Source: Micromonospora matsumotoense
GTDB taxonomy: Bacteria > Actinomycetota > Actinomycetes > Mycobacteriales > Micromonosporaceae
DNA length: 64,000 bases
Reading direction: 5' to 3'
Assembly: GCF_900091525.1 (NCBI RefSeq)
Contig: NZ_FMCU01000019.1
Location: forward strand, 62,001-126,000
Position 1 is the first letter of the stretch; each line of letters starts with the position of its first letter. Positions 7,363 to 15,700 of the stretch are shown piece after piece. The position numbers were made by a program, and so were the translations under genes. The notes below the pieces were generated by a model that saw only the letters and a list, made by a program, of their open reading frames with translations, made no database searches and was not told the DNA's origin.

Positions 7363-8655
7363 TCAGCGCTCCAGGATGGCGGTCACGCCCTGCCCGCCGG
7401 CCGCGCAGATCGAGATCAACCCCCGGCCGCTGCCCTTCTCGGCGAGCAGTTTCGCCAGCGTCGCCACGATCCGGCCACCAGTGGCGGCGAACGGGTGCCC
7501 GGCGGCCAACGACGAGCCGTTGACGTTGAGCCGGTCCCGGTCGATCGCGCCCAGCGGGGCGTCCCGCCCCAACCGGTCCTTGCCGAACTCCGGCGACTCC
7601 CAGGCCGCCAGGGTGGCCAGCACCTGCGAGGCGAACGCCTCGTGGATCTCATAGAAGTCGAAGTCCTGGAGGGTCAGCCCGGCCCGGTCCAGCATCCGGG
7701 GGACCGCGTACGCGGGGGCCATCAGCAGCCCCTCGTCGCCGTGCACGAAGTCCACCGCCGCCGTCTCCGACCAGGAGAACCAGGCCAGCACGGGCAGTTG
7801 GTGCTCACGCGCCCACTGCTCGGAGGCGAGCAGCACGGTGGACGCGCCGTCGGTCAGCGGGGACGAGTTGCCGGCGGTCATGGTGGCCTGCTCGGCGTCC
7901 GGGCCCCGGGTGCCGAAGACCGGCCGGAGCGCGCCGAGCTTGTCCAGGCTGGTGTCGGCGCGGAGGTTCTGGTCCCGGGTCAGCCCCAGGTAGGGCGTCA
8001 TCAGGTCGTCGAAGAAACCCCGGTCGTACGCGGCGGCGAGGCGCTGGTGCGAGCGCAGCGCCACCTCGTCCTGGGACCGCCTGTCGACCTGCCAGCGCAG
8101 CGCCGTCCGGGCGGCGTGCTCACCCATCGACAGCCCGGTCCGGGGCTCGGCGTTACGCGGCAGCTCCGGTTTGAACGGCTGGTGCGGGCGGAGCTTGGCG
8201 GCGATCTTCAGCCGCTCGCCGAGGGTCCGGGCGCTGTTGAGTTTCAGCAGGGTACGGCGCATGTCCTCGTTGATCGCCAGCGGCGCGTCGGAGGTGGTGT
8301 CGACGCCACCGGCGATGCCCACGTCGAGCTGCCCGAGGGCGATCTTGTTGGCGACCAGGATGGCCGCCTCCAGGCCGGTGCCGCAGGCCTGCTGGATGTC
8401 GTACGCGGGGGTGTGCGGGTCGAGTTTCGAGCCGAGCACCACCTCACGGGTCAGGTTGAAGTCCTTCGAGTGCTTGAGGACCGCGCCGGCAACCACCTCG
8501 CCGACCCGCTGCCCGGCCAGCCCGAACCGGGCGATCAGCCCGTCCAGCGCCGCGCCGAGCAGGTCCGCGTTGGACGCGCTCGCGTACCGGGAGTTGGACC
8601 GGGCGAAGGGGATGCGGTTGCCGCCGATGACCGCGACCCGCCGGATGCTCTGCAC
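7363..8655 (-). CDS. acetyl-CoA C-acyltransferase (thiolase), FadA2-like
   Basis: A full-length 430-residue thiolase that would condense or cleave acyl-CoAs by Claisen chemistry. The acylated cysteine is in QQACGTGLEA (Cys91), the HEAFA histidine is near residue 343, and the GHPFAATGG and CAAGGQG signatures complete the active site. The ATG at 8653-8655 gives MQSIRRVAVIGGNRIPFARS. It diverges from fabG4-htdX with about 55 bp between the starts, the arrangement of the mycobacterial Rv0241c-Rv0243 locus, which suggests joint regulation and a shared role in fatty-acid metabolism. Confidence 0.93.
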   Translation of the reverse strand: MQSIRRVAVIGGNRIPFARSNSRYASASNADLLGAALDGLIARFGLAGQRVGEVVAGAVLKHSKDFNLTREVVLGSKLDPHTPAYDIQQACGTGLEAAILVANKIALGQLDVGIAGGVDTTSDAPLAINEDMRRTLLKLNSARTLGERLKIAAKLRPHQPFKPELPRNAEPRTGLSMGEHAARTALRWQVDRRSQDEVALRSHQRLAAAYDRGFFDDLMTPYLGLTRDQNLRADTSLDKLGALRPVFGTRGPDAEQATMTAGNSSPLTDGASTVLLASEQWAREHQLPVLAWFSWSETAAVDFVHGDEGLLMAPAYAVPRMLDRAGLTLQDFDFYEIHEAFASQVLATLAAWESPEFGKDRLGRDAPLGAIDRDRLNVNGSSLAAGHPFAATGGRIVATLAKLLAEKGSGRGLISICAAGGQGVTAILER

Positions 8656-8711
8656 GATCCCGCCTCCGTTTCTGGACTTGCCCTCAACCTACTGGCCAGT
8701 AGGCTACGCCC

Positions 8712-10088
8712 ATGACCGACAGGTACGCGAGCTTCGTCCAATCGGGGGCCGGCCGCGCGCTGGTCAAGCGCCTCGGGCTGCCCGACCCGCCGCGGCTGCG
8801 CCGGCACACCCCCGGCGACCCGTTGCTGCCCGGCCCGGTCCTGCTCGGCGCGGCCGGCGGGTCGAGACTGGCAGTCCAGGTGGGCCGGATGCTGCTCGAC
8901 GCCGGGGTCGAGTTGCGCGACACGCCGGCGAGCGGCGACCCGGACCCCACCACAGGCCAACTGCCGAAGAACGGGGCCCTGGTGTACGACGCCACCGGCG
9001 TCACCGACTCCACCGGCCTGCGCCAGCTCTACGACTTCTTCCACCCGCAGGCCCGGGCGGTGCTGCCCAGCGGTCGGGTGATCGTGTTGGGCACCCCGCC
9101 CGCCGAGTGCGGTTCGCCCCGCGAGGCCACCGCCCAGCGGGCCCTGGAGGGGCTGACCCGCAGCATCGGCAAGGAGTTCGGTCGGGGCGTCACCGCCCAA
9201 CTGGTGTACGTCACCCGGGCCGGTGACGCCGGCACCCCGACCAGCCTGGAGGCGACCCTGCGGTTCCTGCTCTCCGGCCGCTCCGCGTACGTCTCGGGGC
9301 AGGTGGTCCGGGTCGGCGCCGGGCCGGCCGCCGTCCCGGCGGACTGGAACCGGCCGCTGGCCGGGCAGGTGGTGCTGGTCACCGGCGCGGCCCGGGGCAT
9401 CGGCGCGGCGGTCGCCCGGGTGCTGGCCCGCGACGGCGCGCAGGTCGTCGCGCTGGACGTCCCGTCGGCCGGGGACGCCCTCGCGGCGGTCGTCAACGAG
9501 ATCGGCGGCACCGCCGTACAGCTCGATCTCACCGGACCGGACGCCCCCACCCGGCTCGCCGACCACCTGGCCGACCGGCACGGCCGGGTCGACGTGGTGG
9601 TGCACAATGCCGGCATCACCCGGGACCGGACGCTGGGTCGGATGGACGCCGACCGGTGGGACTCGGTGCTCGACGTCAACCTCTCCAGTCAGGAACGGAT
9701 CAACGACGTGCTGTGGGAACGGGAGTTGATCCCCGAGGGCGGCCGGCTGGTCGCCGTCTCGTCGATCGCCGGGATCGCCGGCAACCGGGGCCAGACCAAC
9801 TACGCGACCAGCAAGGCCGGGGTGATCGGCCTGGTCGACTCGCTCGCCCCGGCGCTGGCCGGGCGGGGGATCAGCGTCAACGCGGTCGCCCCCGGCTTCA
9901 TCGAGACCCGGCTGACCGCCCGGGTCCCGCTGGTGATCCGGGAGGCGGGTCGCCGGATGAACAGCCTGGCGCAGGGTGGCCTGCCGGTGGACGTCGCCGA
10001 GACGATCGGCTGGCTGGCCTGGCCGGCCTCGGGCGCGGTCAGCGGCAACGTGGTCCGGGTCTGCGGCCAGAGTCTGTTGGGGGCGTGA
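8712..10088 (+). CDS. fabG4: 3-oxoacyl-ACP/CoA reductase, high-molecular-weight FabG4 type
   Basis: The 458-residue protein has an N-terminal flavodoxin-like domain (about 1-205) and a C-terminal short-chain dehydrogenase domain, the layout of mycobacterial FabG4 (Rv0242c). The cofactor motif TGAARGIG is near residue 223; Ser352, Tyr364 and Lys368 (YATSK) form the catalytic set. It should reduce 3-oxoacyl groups, in FabG4 with a preference for NADH and CoA esters. It starts the fabG4-htdX operon; its TGA overlaps the next ATG by one base. Confidence 0.92.
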   Translation: MTDRYASFVQSGAGRALVKRLGLPDPPRLRRHTPGDPLLPGPVLLGAAGGSRLAVQVGRMLLDAGVELRDTPASGDPDPTTGQLPKNGALVYDATGVTDSTGLRQLYDFFHPQARAVLPSGRVIVLGTPPAECGSPREATAQRALEGLTRSIGKEFGRGVTAQLVYVTRAGDAGTPTSLEATLRFLLSGRSAYVSGQVVRVGAGPAAVPADWNRPLAGQVVLVTGAARGIGAAVARVLARDGAQVVALDVPSAGDALAAVVNEIGGTAVQLDLTGPDAPTRLADHLADRHGRVDVVVHNAGITRDRTLGRMDADRWDSVLDVNLSSQERINDVLWERELIPEGGRLVAVSSIAGIAGNRGQTNYATSKAGVIGLVDSLAPALAGRGISVNAVAPGFIETRLTARVPLVIREAGRRMNSLAQGGLPVDVAETIGWLAWPASGAVSGNVVRVCGQSLLGA

Positions 10089-11242
10089 TGGCGCGGCGCA
10101 GGAACCGACCCGAGGAGTCCGGCGGCGGGGAACTGTCGGTCGGCGACCTGATCGACGGGCCCACCGGGGTCATCTCACCGGCGGCGCTGGCCGCCGCCCG
10201 CGCCGCCGGCCCGGGACCCGACCGCAGCGTCGACGAAACCCACGACCTGTCGGCGTACGCCCCCGGCGGGCCGCCGGCACCCGAGGAGCTGACGACGCCC
10301 GCCACCACCGACCTGTCGGCGTACGCCGCCGGGGGTCCGATGGGCCCGACCGCGGGGCACGCCGACGGGGACCTGTCGGCGCGGACCGGGCGGGCCCGGG
10401 TGGAGTTGCCCGGTCTGCCCAGGCCGGGCGCGCTCTACCGGCGGGCGTTGCGCGACGTGCTGCCCGGCATCGGCCGGTCCCGCCGGCCGGACGCCGCGCC
10501 TCCGGTCGAACTGGCCGTCACCGGGGTCACCGTCGACCGGGCCCACCTCGCCGGGTACGACCGGGTCTGCGGTTTCCGGCTGGCCGACACGCTGCCGGCG
10601 ACCTACCCGCACGTGCTGGGGTTCCCGCTGGCATTGCGGTTGATGACCCTGCCGGAGTTTCCGTTCCCGCTGGCCGGGGTGGTGCACGTGGGCAACCGGA
10701 TCACCGTGCACCGACCGGTCCCGGCCGGCGAACAGTGGGACTTCGTCGTCCACGCGGAGCAGCTCCGACCGCATCCGCGTGGGCGGCAGGTCGACGTCGT
10801 CCTGGTCGGCTCGGTCGGCGGCGAGGAGGTGTGGCGCGGGGTGTCGACGTACCTGGGGCGGGAGCGGGGGGCCGGCGAGGGTGCCGGGCGCGACCCGGGT
10901 GAGCGGCCTGCGCCGCCGGCCGCCACCGCACACTGGCGACTCACCCCACGGGTGGGTACGGAGTACGCCCGGGTCTCCGGGGACCACAACCCGATCCACA
11001 CCTCCCGGCTGGGGGCGCGGCTGTTCGGGTTCCCCCGACCGATCGCGCACGGCATGTGGAGCAAGGCCCGCTGCCTGGCCGCCCTGGAGAGCCGACTGCC
11101 GGAGGCGTACACCGTGGAGGTGGGGTTCAAGCTGCCGGTGCCGTTGCCGTCGACGGTGGCGTTCAGCGCCGTCCCGGGCTGGGACTTCGCCCTGCACGAC
11201 GCGCGGTCCGGTCGTCCGCACCTGGTGGGCACCGTCCGCTAG
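10088..11242 (+). CDS. MaoC-family 3-hydroxyacyl dehydratase (HtdX-like) with unusual N-terminal extension
   Basis: The last two-thirds of this 384-residue protein is a double hot-dog MaoC dehydratase: the hydratase-2 signature SGDHNPIH (about 297-304) is followed by IAHGMWSKARCLAAL. It should dehydrate 3-hydroxyacyl-CoA/ACP made by the upstream reductase, like mycobacterial HtdX (Rv0241c). Unusually, residues 1-115 are low-complexity with two copies of DLSAYAxGG and a third DLSA. The ATG overlaps the fabG4 stop (TGATG), so the extension is translated. Confidence 0.9.
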   Translation: MARRRNRPEESGGGELSVGDLIDGPTGVISPAALAAARAAGPGPDRSVDETHDLSAYAPGGPPAPEELTTPATTDLSAYAAGGPMGPTAGHADGDLSARTGRARVELPGLPRPGALYRRALRDVLPGIGRSRRPDAAPPVELAVTGVTVDRAHLAGYDRVCGFRLADTLPATYPHVLGFPLALRLMTLPEFPFPLAGVVHVGNRITVHRPVPAGEQWDFVVHAEQLRPHPRGRQVDVVLVGSVGGEEVWRGVSTYLGRERGAGEGAGRDPGERPAPPAATAHWRLTPRVGTEYARVSGDHNPIHTSRLGARLFGFPRPIAHGMWSKARCLAALESRLPEAYTVEVGFKLPVPLPSTVAFSAVPGWDFALHDARSGRPHLVGTVR

Positions 11243-11387
11243 GTGTGCCGTCCGCTAGGCGGCGCTGCCCGGTCGGTGGGCCGTCCGGTCGGTGCGCTGG
11301 GCACGGCACGGTGCCGGGCGACCGCGTGACGGGACGCACAGTGCCTGGCTGGCACCGCAACGGTTGCCCGACGCCTTCCCGTGAGCT

Positions 11388-11423
11388 AGGTTGTTCTCAG
11401 ATCGAGTAATTCTCAACCTGAGA
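11388..11423 (+). promoter_or_regulatory. candidate operator of the NrtR-type NUDIX regulator
   Basis: Two overlapping inverted repeats lie directly before the NUDIX gene: AGGTTG (11388-11393) with CAACCT (11414-11419), and TCTCAG (11395-11400) with CTGAGA (11418-11423). This region is noticeably less GC-rich than its surroundings and adjoins the ribosome site GAGAGGG. It is a likely self-regulation site. Confidence 0.5.
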
Positions 11424-11431
11424 GGGACGCC

Positions 11432-12184
11432 GTGAACGAGCAGGACTTCCTCGCCGGATACGACCCCAGCGCCTACCCCTCGACCGCGATCACCGTGGAC
11501 GTGGTGGCGCTGACCATCCGCGAGGGCGCGCTGCACCTGCTGCTGATCCGGCGCGGCCAACCTCCCTACCAGGGGCACTGGGCGCTGCCCGGCGGCTTCA
11601 TCCAGCCCGACGAGGATCTGACCACCGGCGCCCGCCGCGAACTCGCCGAGGAGACCGGCCTGGGCGGCGACCGGCTGCGCCGGGTCCACCTGGAACAGCT
11701 CGCCAGTTACGGCGCACCGGACCGGGACCCCCGGATGCGGATCGTCTCCGTCGCCCACCTCGCCTTCGCCCCCGACCTGCCCGACCCGGTCGCCGACTCC
11801 GACGCCGACGAGGCCGGCTGGCTGCCGGTCACCGCCCTGCCCAGCCGGCAGCTCGCCTTCGACCACGCCCGGATCGTCGACGACGGGCTGGAACGGGCCC
11901 GCTCCAAGCTCGAATACACCCCGCTGGCCACCCGCTTCCTCGGCCCCGAGTTCACCATCGCCGAGCTGCGCGGCGTCTACGAGACGGTCTGGGGGCACCC
12001 GCTGCACGCCGGCAACTTCCACCGCAAGGTGCTCTCCGTCCCCGGCTTCGTGGAGAGCACCGGCGTCAGCACCGAACGCGGCGGCGCCCGGGGCGGACCC
12101 CGGGCCCGGCTCTACCGGGCCGGCGACGCCCGCCTGCTGCACCCGGCGCTGCTGCGCCCCGCCCGGGAGGAGACGATCCGGTGA
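11432..12184 (+). CDS. NrtR-type regulator: NUDIX domain plus winged helix
   Basis: The 250-residue product has a NUDIX domain (about 15-150) with an intact box at residues 55-77 (GFIQPDEDLTTGARRELAEE then TGL), followed by a winged-helix region (FTIAELRGVYETVWG ... HRKVLSVPGFVEST), the architecture of the NrtR family. NrtR proteins sense ADP-ribose or related nucleotides and repress their own operon. The GTG start follows GAGAGGG. It overlaps the next gene by 4 bp (GTGA) and heads a four-gene operon, so its regulatory target is probably that operon rather than a classic NAD pathway. Confidence 0.88.
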   Translation: MNEQDFLAGYDPSAYPSTAITVDVVALTIREGALHLLLIRRGQPPYQGHWALPGGFIQPDEDLTTGARRELAEETGLGGDRLRRVHLEQLASYGAPDRDPRMRIVSVAHLAFAPDLPDPVADSDADEAGWLPVTALPSRQLAFDHARIVDDGLERARSKLEYTPLATRFLGPEFTIAELRGVYETVWGHPLHAGNFHRKVLSVPGFVESTGVSTERGGARGGPRARLYRAGDARLLHPALLRPAREETIR

Positions 12185-13242
12185 GGACCGACGAGGCGAT
12201 CCGGCTGGTCGCGGCGGCCCGCACCGACACCGACCTGTTCGGCGTCGACACCCCGGCGCGGCGCTACCGCGAGCTGGTCGCGGCCCTGCACCCCGACCGC
12301 CTCGGCGCGCTCGACCATCGGGTACGCGCCGCAGCCACCGACGCCTTCGTCCAGGTCACCACCCGCTGGCGCGCCGCCCGCACCCCCGCACCCGGCGACC
12401 CGGGAGCCACCGGTGGCCCGGCATCCACCGGTCCCGCCTCGGGCGGGCGGGCGGCCGGCGACGCGTCGACGGTCGTGCTCGGGCGGTACCGGCTCGGCGC
12501 CCTGGTCCACGCCGGTGACCTCGCCGACCTCTACGACGTGGGGGCGGACCGGCTGCTCAAACTGCCCCGCGACCCGGCCGACAACGACCTCATGGCCCGC
12601 GAGACGCACGCCCTGCTGACCATCGAGGAACGCGGCGACCCCCGCCACCTGCCGTACGTGCCCCGGCTGGTCGACACCTTCCGGCACCGGGACGCCGCCA
12701 GCGGGGCGGAACGCCGGATCACCGTGCTCGCCGCCGTACCCGGGCTGCACGATCTCGACGCGGTACGCCGGGCGTACCCGGACGGGTTGGACGCCCGGGA
12801 CGCGGCCTGGATCTGGCGGCGGCTGCTGGTCGCCCTCGGCCTGGCCCACCGGGCCGGGGTGGTGCACGGCGCGGTGCTCCCCCGGCACGTGCTGATCGAG
12901 CCGGACGCGCACGGCGTGGTGCTGGTCGACTGGTGCTTCTCCGCCGTCGAGGGCGGGACCGTCCCGGCGCTGGTCCCCGGCCACGAGGACTGGTACCCGT
13001 CGGAGGTCACCGCCCGGCAGCCCGCCGGCCCCGGCACCGACCTGGCGATGGCCGCCCGGTGCATGAGCTGGCTGATGGGCGACCGGGCCCCCCACGAACT
13101 TCGCGCCTTCGCCGACGGCTGCCGCCGCCCGGCGCTGGCCGCCCGACCCGACGACGCCTGGCGACTGCTCGGCGAACTCGACGAGGTGCTGGACCGGCTC
13201 TACGGGCCGCGCACCTTCCGACCCTTCACCCTCAACCCCTAG
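12181..13242 (+). CDS. J-domain fused to a protein-kinase-like domain (predicted pseudokinase)
   Basis: Residues 1-65 look like a minimal J domain, including YRELVAALHPDRLG with the HPD triad at 37-39. A Pro/Gly linker leads to a kinase-like fold (about 100-345): Lys127 in LLKLPRD, Glu141 as the likely helix-C partner, HGAVLPRHVLIE in place of the HRD loop, and LVDWCFS with Asp251 in place of DFG. The catalytic Asp of HRD is missing, so it is probably inactive or unusual. It is coupled by GTGA overlap to the NUDIX gene and ends 10 bp before the vWA gene. Confidence 0.82.
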   Translation: MRTDEAIRLVAAARTDTDLFGVDTPARRYRELVAALHPDRLGALDHRVRAAATDAFVQVTTRWRAARTPAPGDPGATGGPASTGPASGGRAAGDASTVVLGRYRLGALVHAGDLADLYDVGADRLLKLPRDPADNDLMARETHALLTIEERGDPRHLPYVPRLVDTFRHRDAASGAERRITVLAAVPGLHDLDAVRRAYPDGLDARDAAWIWRRLLVALGLAHRAGVVHGAVLPRHVLIEPDAHGVVLVDWCFSAVEGGTVPALVPGHEDWYPSEVTARQPAGPGTDLAMAARCMSWLMGDRAPHELRAFADGCRRPALAARPDDAWRLLGELDEVLDRLYGPRTFRPFTLNP

Positions 13243-13252
13243 GGAGGCTGCC

Positions 13253-14212
13253 ATGGGCAGCGGAATCTGGTCCACTGACGTGTACGACGCCGCCGACCGC
13301 TACCGCCGGAAGAAGGGCACCAGCGCGTTCTCCTACAGCGACAGCGGGGCGCGCACCGTGCACCCGGCTCTCGACCCGCGCGGCGCGGTACGGGAGAGCC
13401 GCGACAACGCGGAGCACCCGCAGTCGACGCCCATCGCGGTGCTGTTCGACGTGACCGGCTCGATGGGGCACGTGCCCCGCACCCTCCAGGCCAAGCTGCC
13501 GCAACTGCTCGGGCTGCTGCTGCGCCAGGGCTACGCCCGCGACCCGCAGGTGATGTTCGGCGCGATCGGCGACGCCACCTGCGACCGGGTGCCGTTGCAG
13601 GTGGGGCAGTTCGAGTCGGACAACCGGATGGACGACGACCTCGGCCGGATCGTGCTGGAGGGCGGTGGCGGCGGTCAGATGACCGAGTCGTACGAGCTGG
13701 CGATGTACTTCATGGCCCGGCACACGGTCACCGACAGCTGGGAGAAGCGGGGCCGGCGCGGCTACCTGTTCATCATCGGCGACGAGCTGGCCTACCCCCA
13801 GGTGAGCCGGCGGGAGGTCAGCCGGCTGATCGGCGACGACCTCGGCGAGGACGTGCCGCTGCGGCAGATGGTCGACGAGGTGACCCGCCGCTGGGACACC
13901 TACTACCTGCTCCCCGCCGGCAGCCACTATGCCGGCAACGCCAAGGTGCTCGACTTCTGGCGTGGCCGGCTCGGGCAGCACGCCGTCGTGCTCGACGACC
14001 TGGACGCGGTCTGCGAGACCATCGCGCTCACCGTCGGCCTCGGCGAACAGGCCATCGACCTGGACGAGGGCCTTCGTGACCTGGACCGGGCCGGCTCCAC
14101 CGCCGGCGGCACGGTGTCGAAGGCGCTGGCCCGCCTGGGCGGCGGCCGACAGACCGAGGTCTCCACGCTGCCGGCCGCACCGCACCGCACCGGTGGGGTG
14201 ACCCGGCTGTGA
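13253..14212 (+). CDS. von Willebrand factor A-like protein
   Basis: The 319-residue soluble protein has a metal-site motif AVLFDVTGSMG (Asp66, Thr68, Ser70), a variant of DxSxS, and later GYLFIIGDELAYPQ as the second metal-side strand. Helices between resemble a vWA/MIDAS fold, which usually binds a partner through a divalent ion. It has no signal peptide or membrane segment. Its position between a kinase-like and a PurA-like gene in a coupled operon suggests it assembles a complex of these proteins. Starts after GGGAGG. Confidence 0.82.
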   Translation: MGSGIWSTDVYDAADRYRRKKGTSAFSYSDSGARTVHPALDPRGAVRESRDNAEHPQSTPIAVLFDVTGSMGHVPRTLQAKLPQLLGLLLRQGYARDPQVMFGAIGDATCDRVPLQVGQFESDNRMDDDLGRIVLEGGGGGQMTESYELAMYFMARHTVTDSWEKRGRRGYLFIIGDELAYPQVSRREVSRLIGDDLGEDVPLRQMVDEVTRRWDTYYLLPAGSHYAGNAKVLDFWRGRLGQHAVVLDDLDAVCETIALTVGLGEQAIDLDEGLRDLDRAGSTAGGTVSKALARLGGGRQTEVSTLPAAPHRTGGVTRL

Positions 14213-15594
14213 CCGACGTCCCCGCCCCCGTGACCCGGCGGCCCGGTCCGCTCCCGACCGGCCCGGGCCGGCCCGGACCCGGCCGGCACGTGATCGTCGT
14301 CGACCTCGGTTACGGCGACGCCGGCAAGGGCACCGTCGTGGACTGGCTCTGCGCGACCCGACCCGTGCACACCGTGGTGCGGTTCAACGGGGGCGCGCAG
14401 GCCGCCCACAACGTCGTGCTGCCCGACGGCCGGCAGCACACGTTCGCCCAGTTCGGGGCGGGGACGTTCCACCCCGGGGTGCGCACCCACCTGGCCCGAC
14501 AGCAGGTGGTGGACCCGCTGGCGCTGGCCGCCGAGGCCGACCACCTCGCCTCGGTCGGGGTGCCCGACGCCCTCGACCGGCTCACCGTCGACGGCGAGGC
14601 GCTGCTGGCCACGCCGTACCACCGGGCCGCCAACCGGCTCCGGGAGATCGCCCGGGGGGCCGACCGGCACGGCTCCTGCGGGCTGGGGGTGGGTGAGGCC
14701 GTCCGGTACGGGCTCGCCCACCCCGACGAGGCGCCCCGGGTGGCCGACTGCCGGGACCCGGAGTTGCTGCGCCGCCGGCTCACCGTGCTCCGGGACCGGC
14801 TCACCGCCGAACTCGGCCCGCTGGACGCCCCGCCGGTGGCGGACTGCCTGCCGGCGTTCACCGGCTTCGCCGCCCGGGTGGCGATCGTCGACCGGTCCTA
14901 CCTGGCGGGCGTGCTGCGGGCGGAGAGTTGTGTCTTCGAGGGGGCGCAGGGGGTGCTGTTGGACGAGTGGCACGGCTTCCATCCGTACACCACGTGGAGC
15001 ACCACCACGTTCGCCAACGCCGAGGCGCTGCTGGCCGAGGCGGGGGCGGCCGGGTCGGCGTACCGGCTGGGGGTGTTGCGGACGGTCACCACCCGGCACG
15101 GGCCGGGCCCGCTGGTCACCGAGGACCCGACGCTGCCGCTGGTCGACCCGCACAATTCGACCAATCCGTGGCAGGGCCGGTTCCGGTTCGGCCACTTCGA
15201 CGCCGTCGCCCACCGGTACGCCCTGGCGGTGGCCGGCGGGGTCGACGGGCTGGCCCTCACCCACCTCGACCTGACCCGCCCCGACCCGGCCGGGCCCGAC
15301 TCCGCCCGTCCCGCGCTGCGGCTCTGCCGCCGCTACGAGGACGCCGACCGGTTACCCCCCGGCCCGCCCGGCGACCTGGACCGGCAGGCGGCCCTCACCG
15401 CCCGCCTGCTGCGGACCCGCCCGGTGTACGACGCCCCGCCCACCGACTGGCCGGCCGCGGTGGCGGAGGCACTGGCCGCCCCGGTGGTGCTCACCTCGCA
15501 CGGTCCCACCGCCGCCGACAAGCGGGAGCACACCCCGCCGGCCGGCGATCCGCTCCCGGCTCCGACCGGCGACCTGATCCCGCAGAAGACCTGA
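14209..15594 (+). CDS. divergent adenylosuccinate synthetase paralogue
   Basis: The 461-residue product shares PurA landmarks in order: GYGDAGKGTVVD (35-46; canonical GDEGKGK), VRFNGGAQAAHNVV with the catalytic His67, FEGAQGVLLDEWHGFHPYTT, and TTRHGPGPLVTE in place of STRVGAGPFPTE. The Asp general base (Asp37) is kept, but the following Glu is Ala38, the TTGRGIGPAY loop is changed to CGLGVGEAV, and the C-terminus has SHGPTAADKREH instead of the usual end. The housekeeping purA is elsewhere at 26214-27503, so this enzyme probably ligates aspartate to another nucleotide. GTGA overlap couples it to the vWA gene. Confidence 0.83.
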   Translation: MTDVPAPVTRRPGPLPTGPGRPGPGRHVIVVDLGYGDAGKGTVVDWLCATRPVHTVVRFNGGAQAAHNVVLPDGRQHTFAQFGAGTFHPGVRTHLARQQVVDPLALAAEADHLASVGVPDALDRLTVDGEALLATPYHRAANRLREIARGADRHGSCGLGVGEAVRYGLAHPDEAPRVADCRDPELLRRRLTVLRDRLTAELGPLDAPPVADCLPAFTGFAARVAIVDRSYLAGVLRAESCVFEGAQGVLLDEWHGFHPYTTWSTTTFANAEALLAEAGAAGSAYRLGVLRTVTTRHGPGPLVTEDPTLPLVDPHNSTNPWQGRFRFGHFDAVAHRYALAVAGGVDGLALTHLDLTRPDPAGPDSARPALRLCRRYEDADRLPPGPPGDLDRQAALTARLLRTRPVYDAPPTDWPAAVAEALAAPVVLTSHGPTAADKREHTPPAGDPLPAPTGDLIPQKT

Positions 15595-15618
15595 TCCACC
15601 GACCCGGCCCGGTGGGCT

Positions 15619-15676
15619 GATCCGGCGACTCGGCCCCTGGCCGGCGGCCCGATCCGGCGACTCGGCCCCCGGCCGG
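15619..15676 (+). repeat. 26-bp direct repeat, two copies
   Basis: GATCCGGCGACTCGGCCCC followed by T or C and GGCCGG occurs at 15619-15644 and again at 15651-15676, in the gap between the PurA-like gene and the DedA gene. It is probably local duplication of intergenic DNA. Confidence 0.8.
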
Positions 15677-15700
15677 TGGCGCAGCGTCGAGCATGGGGGC

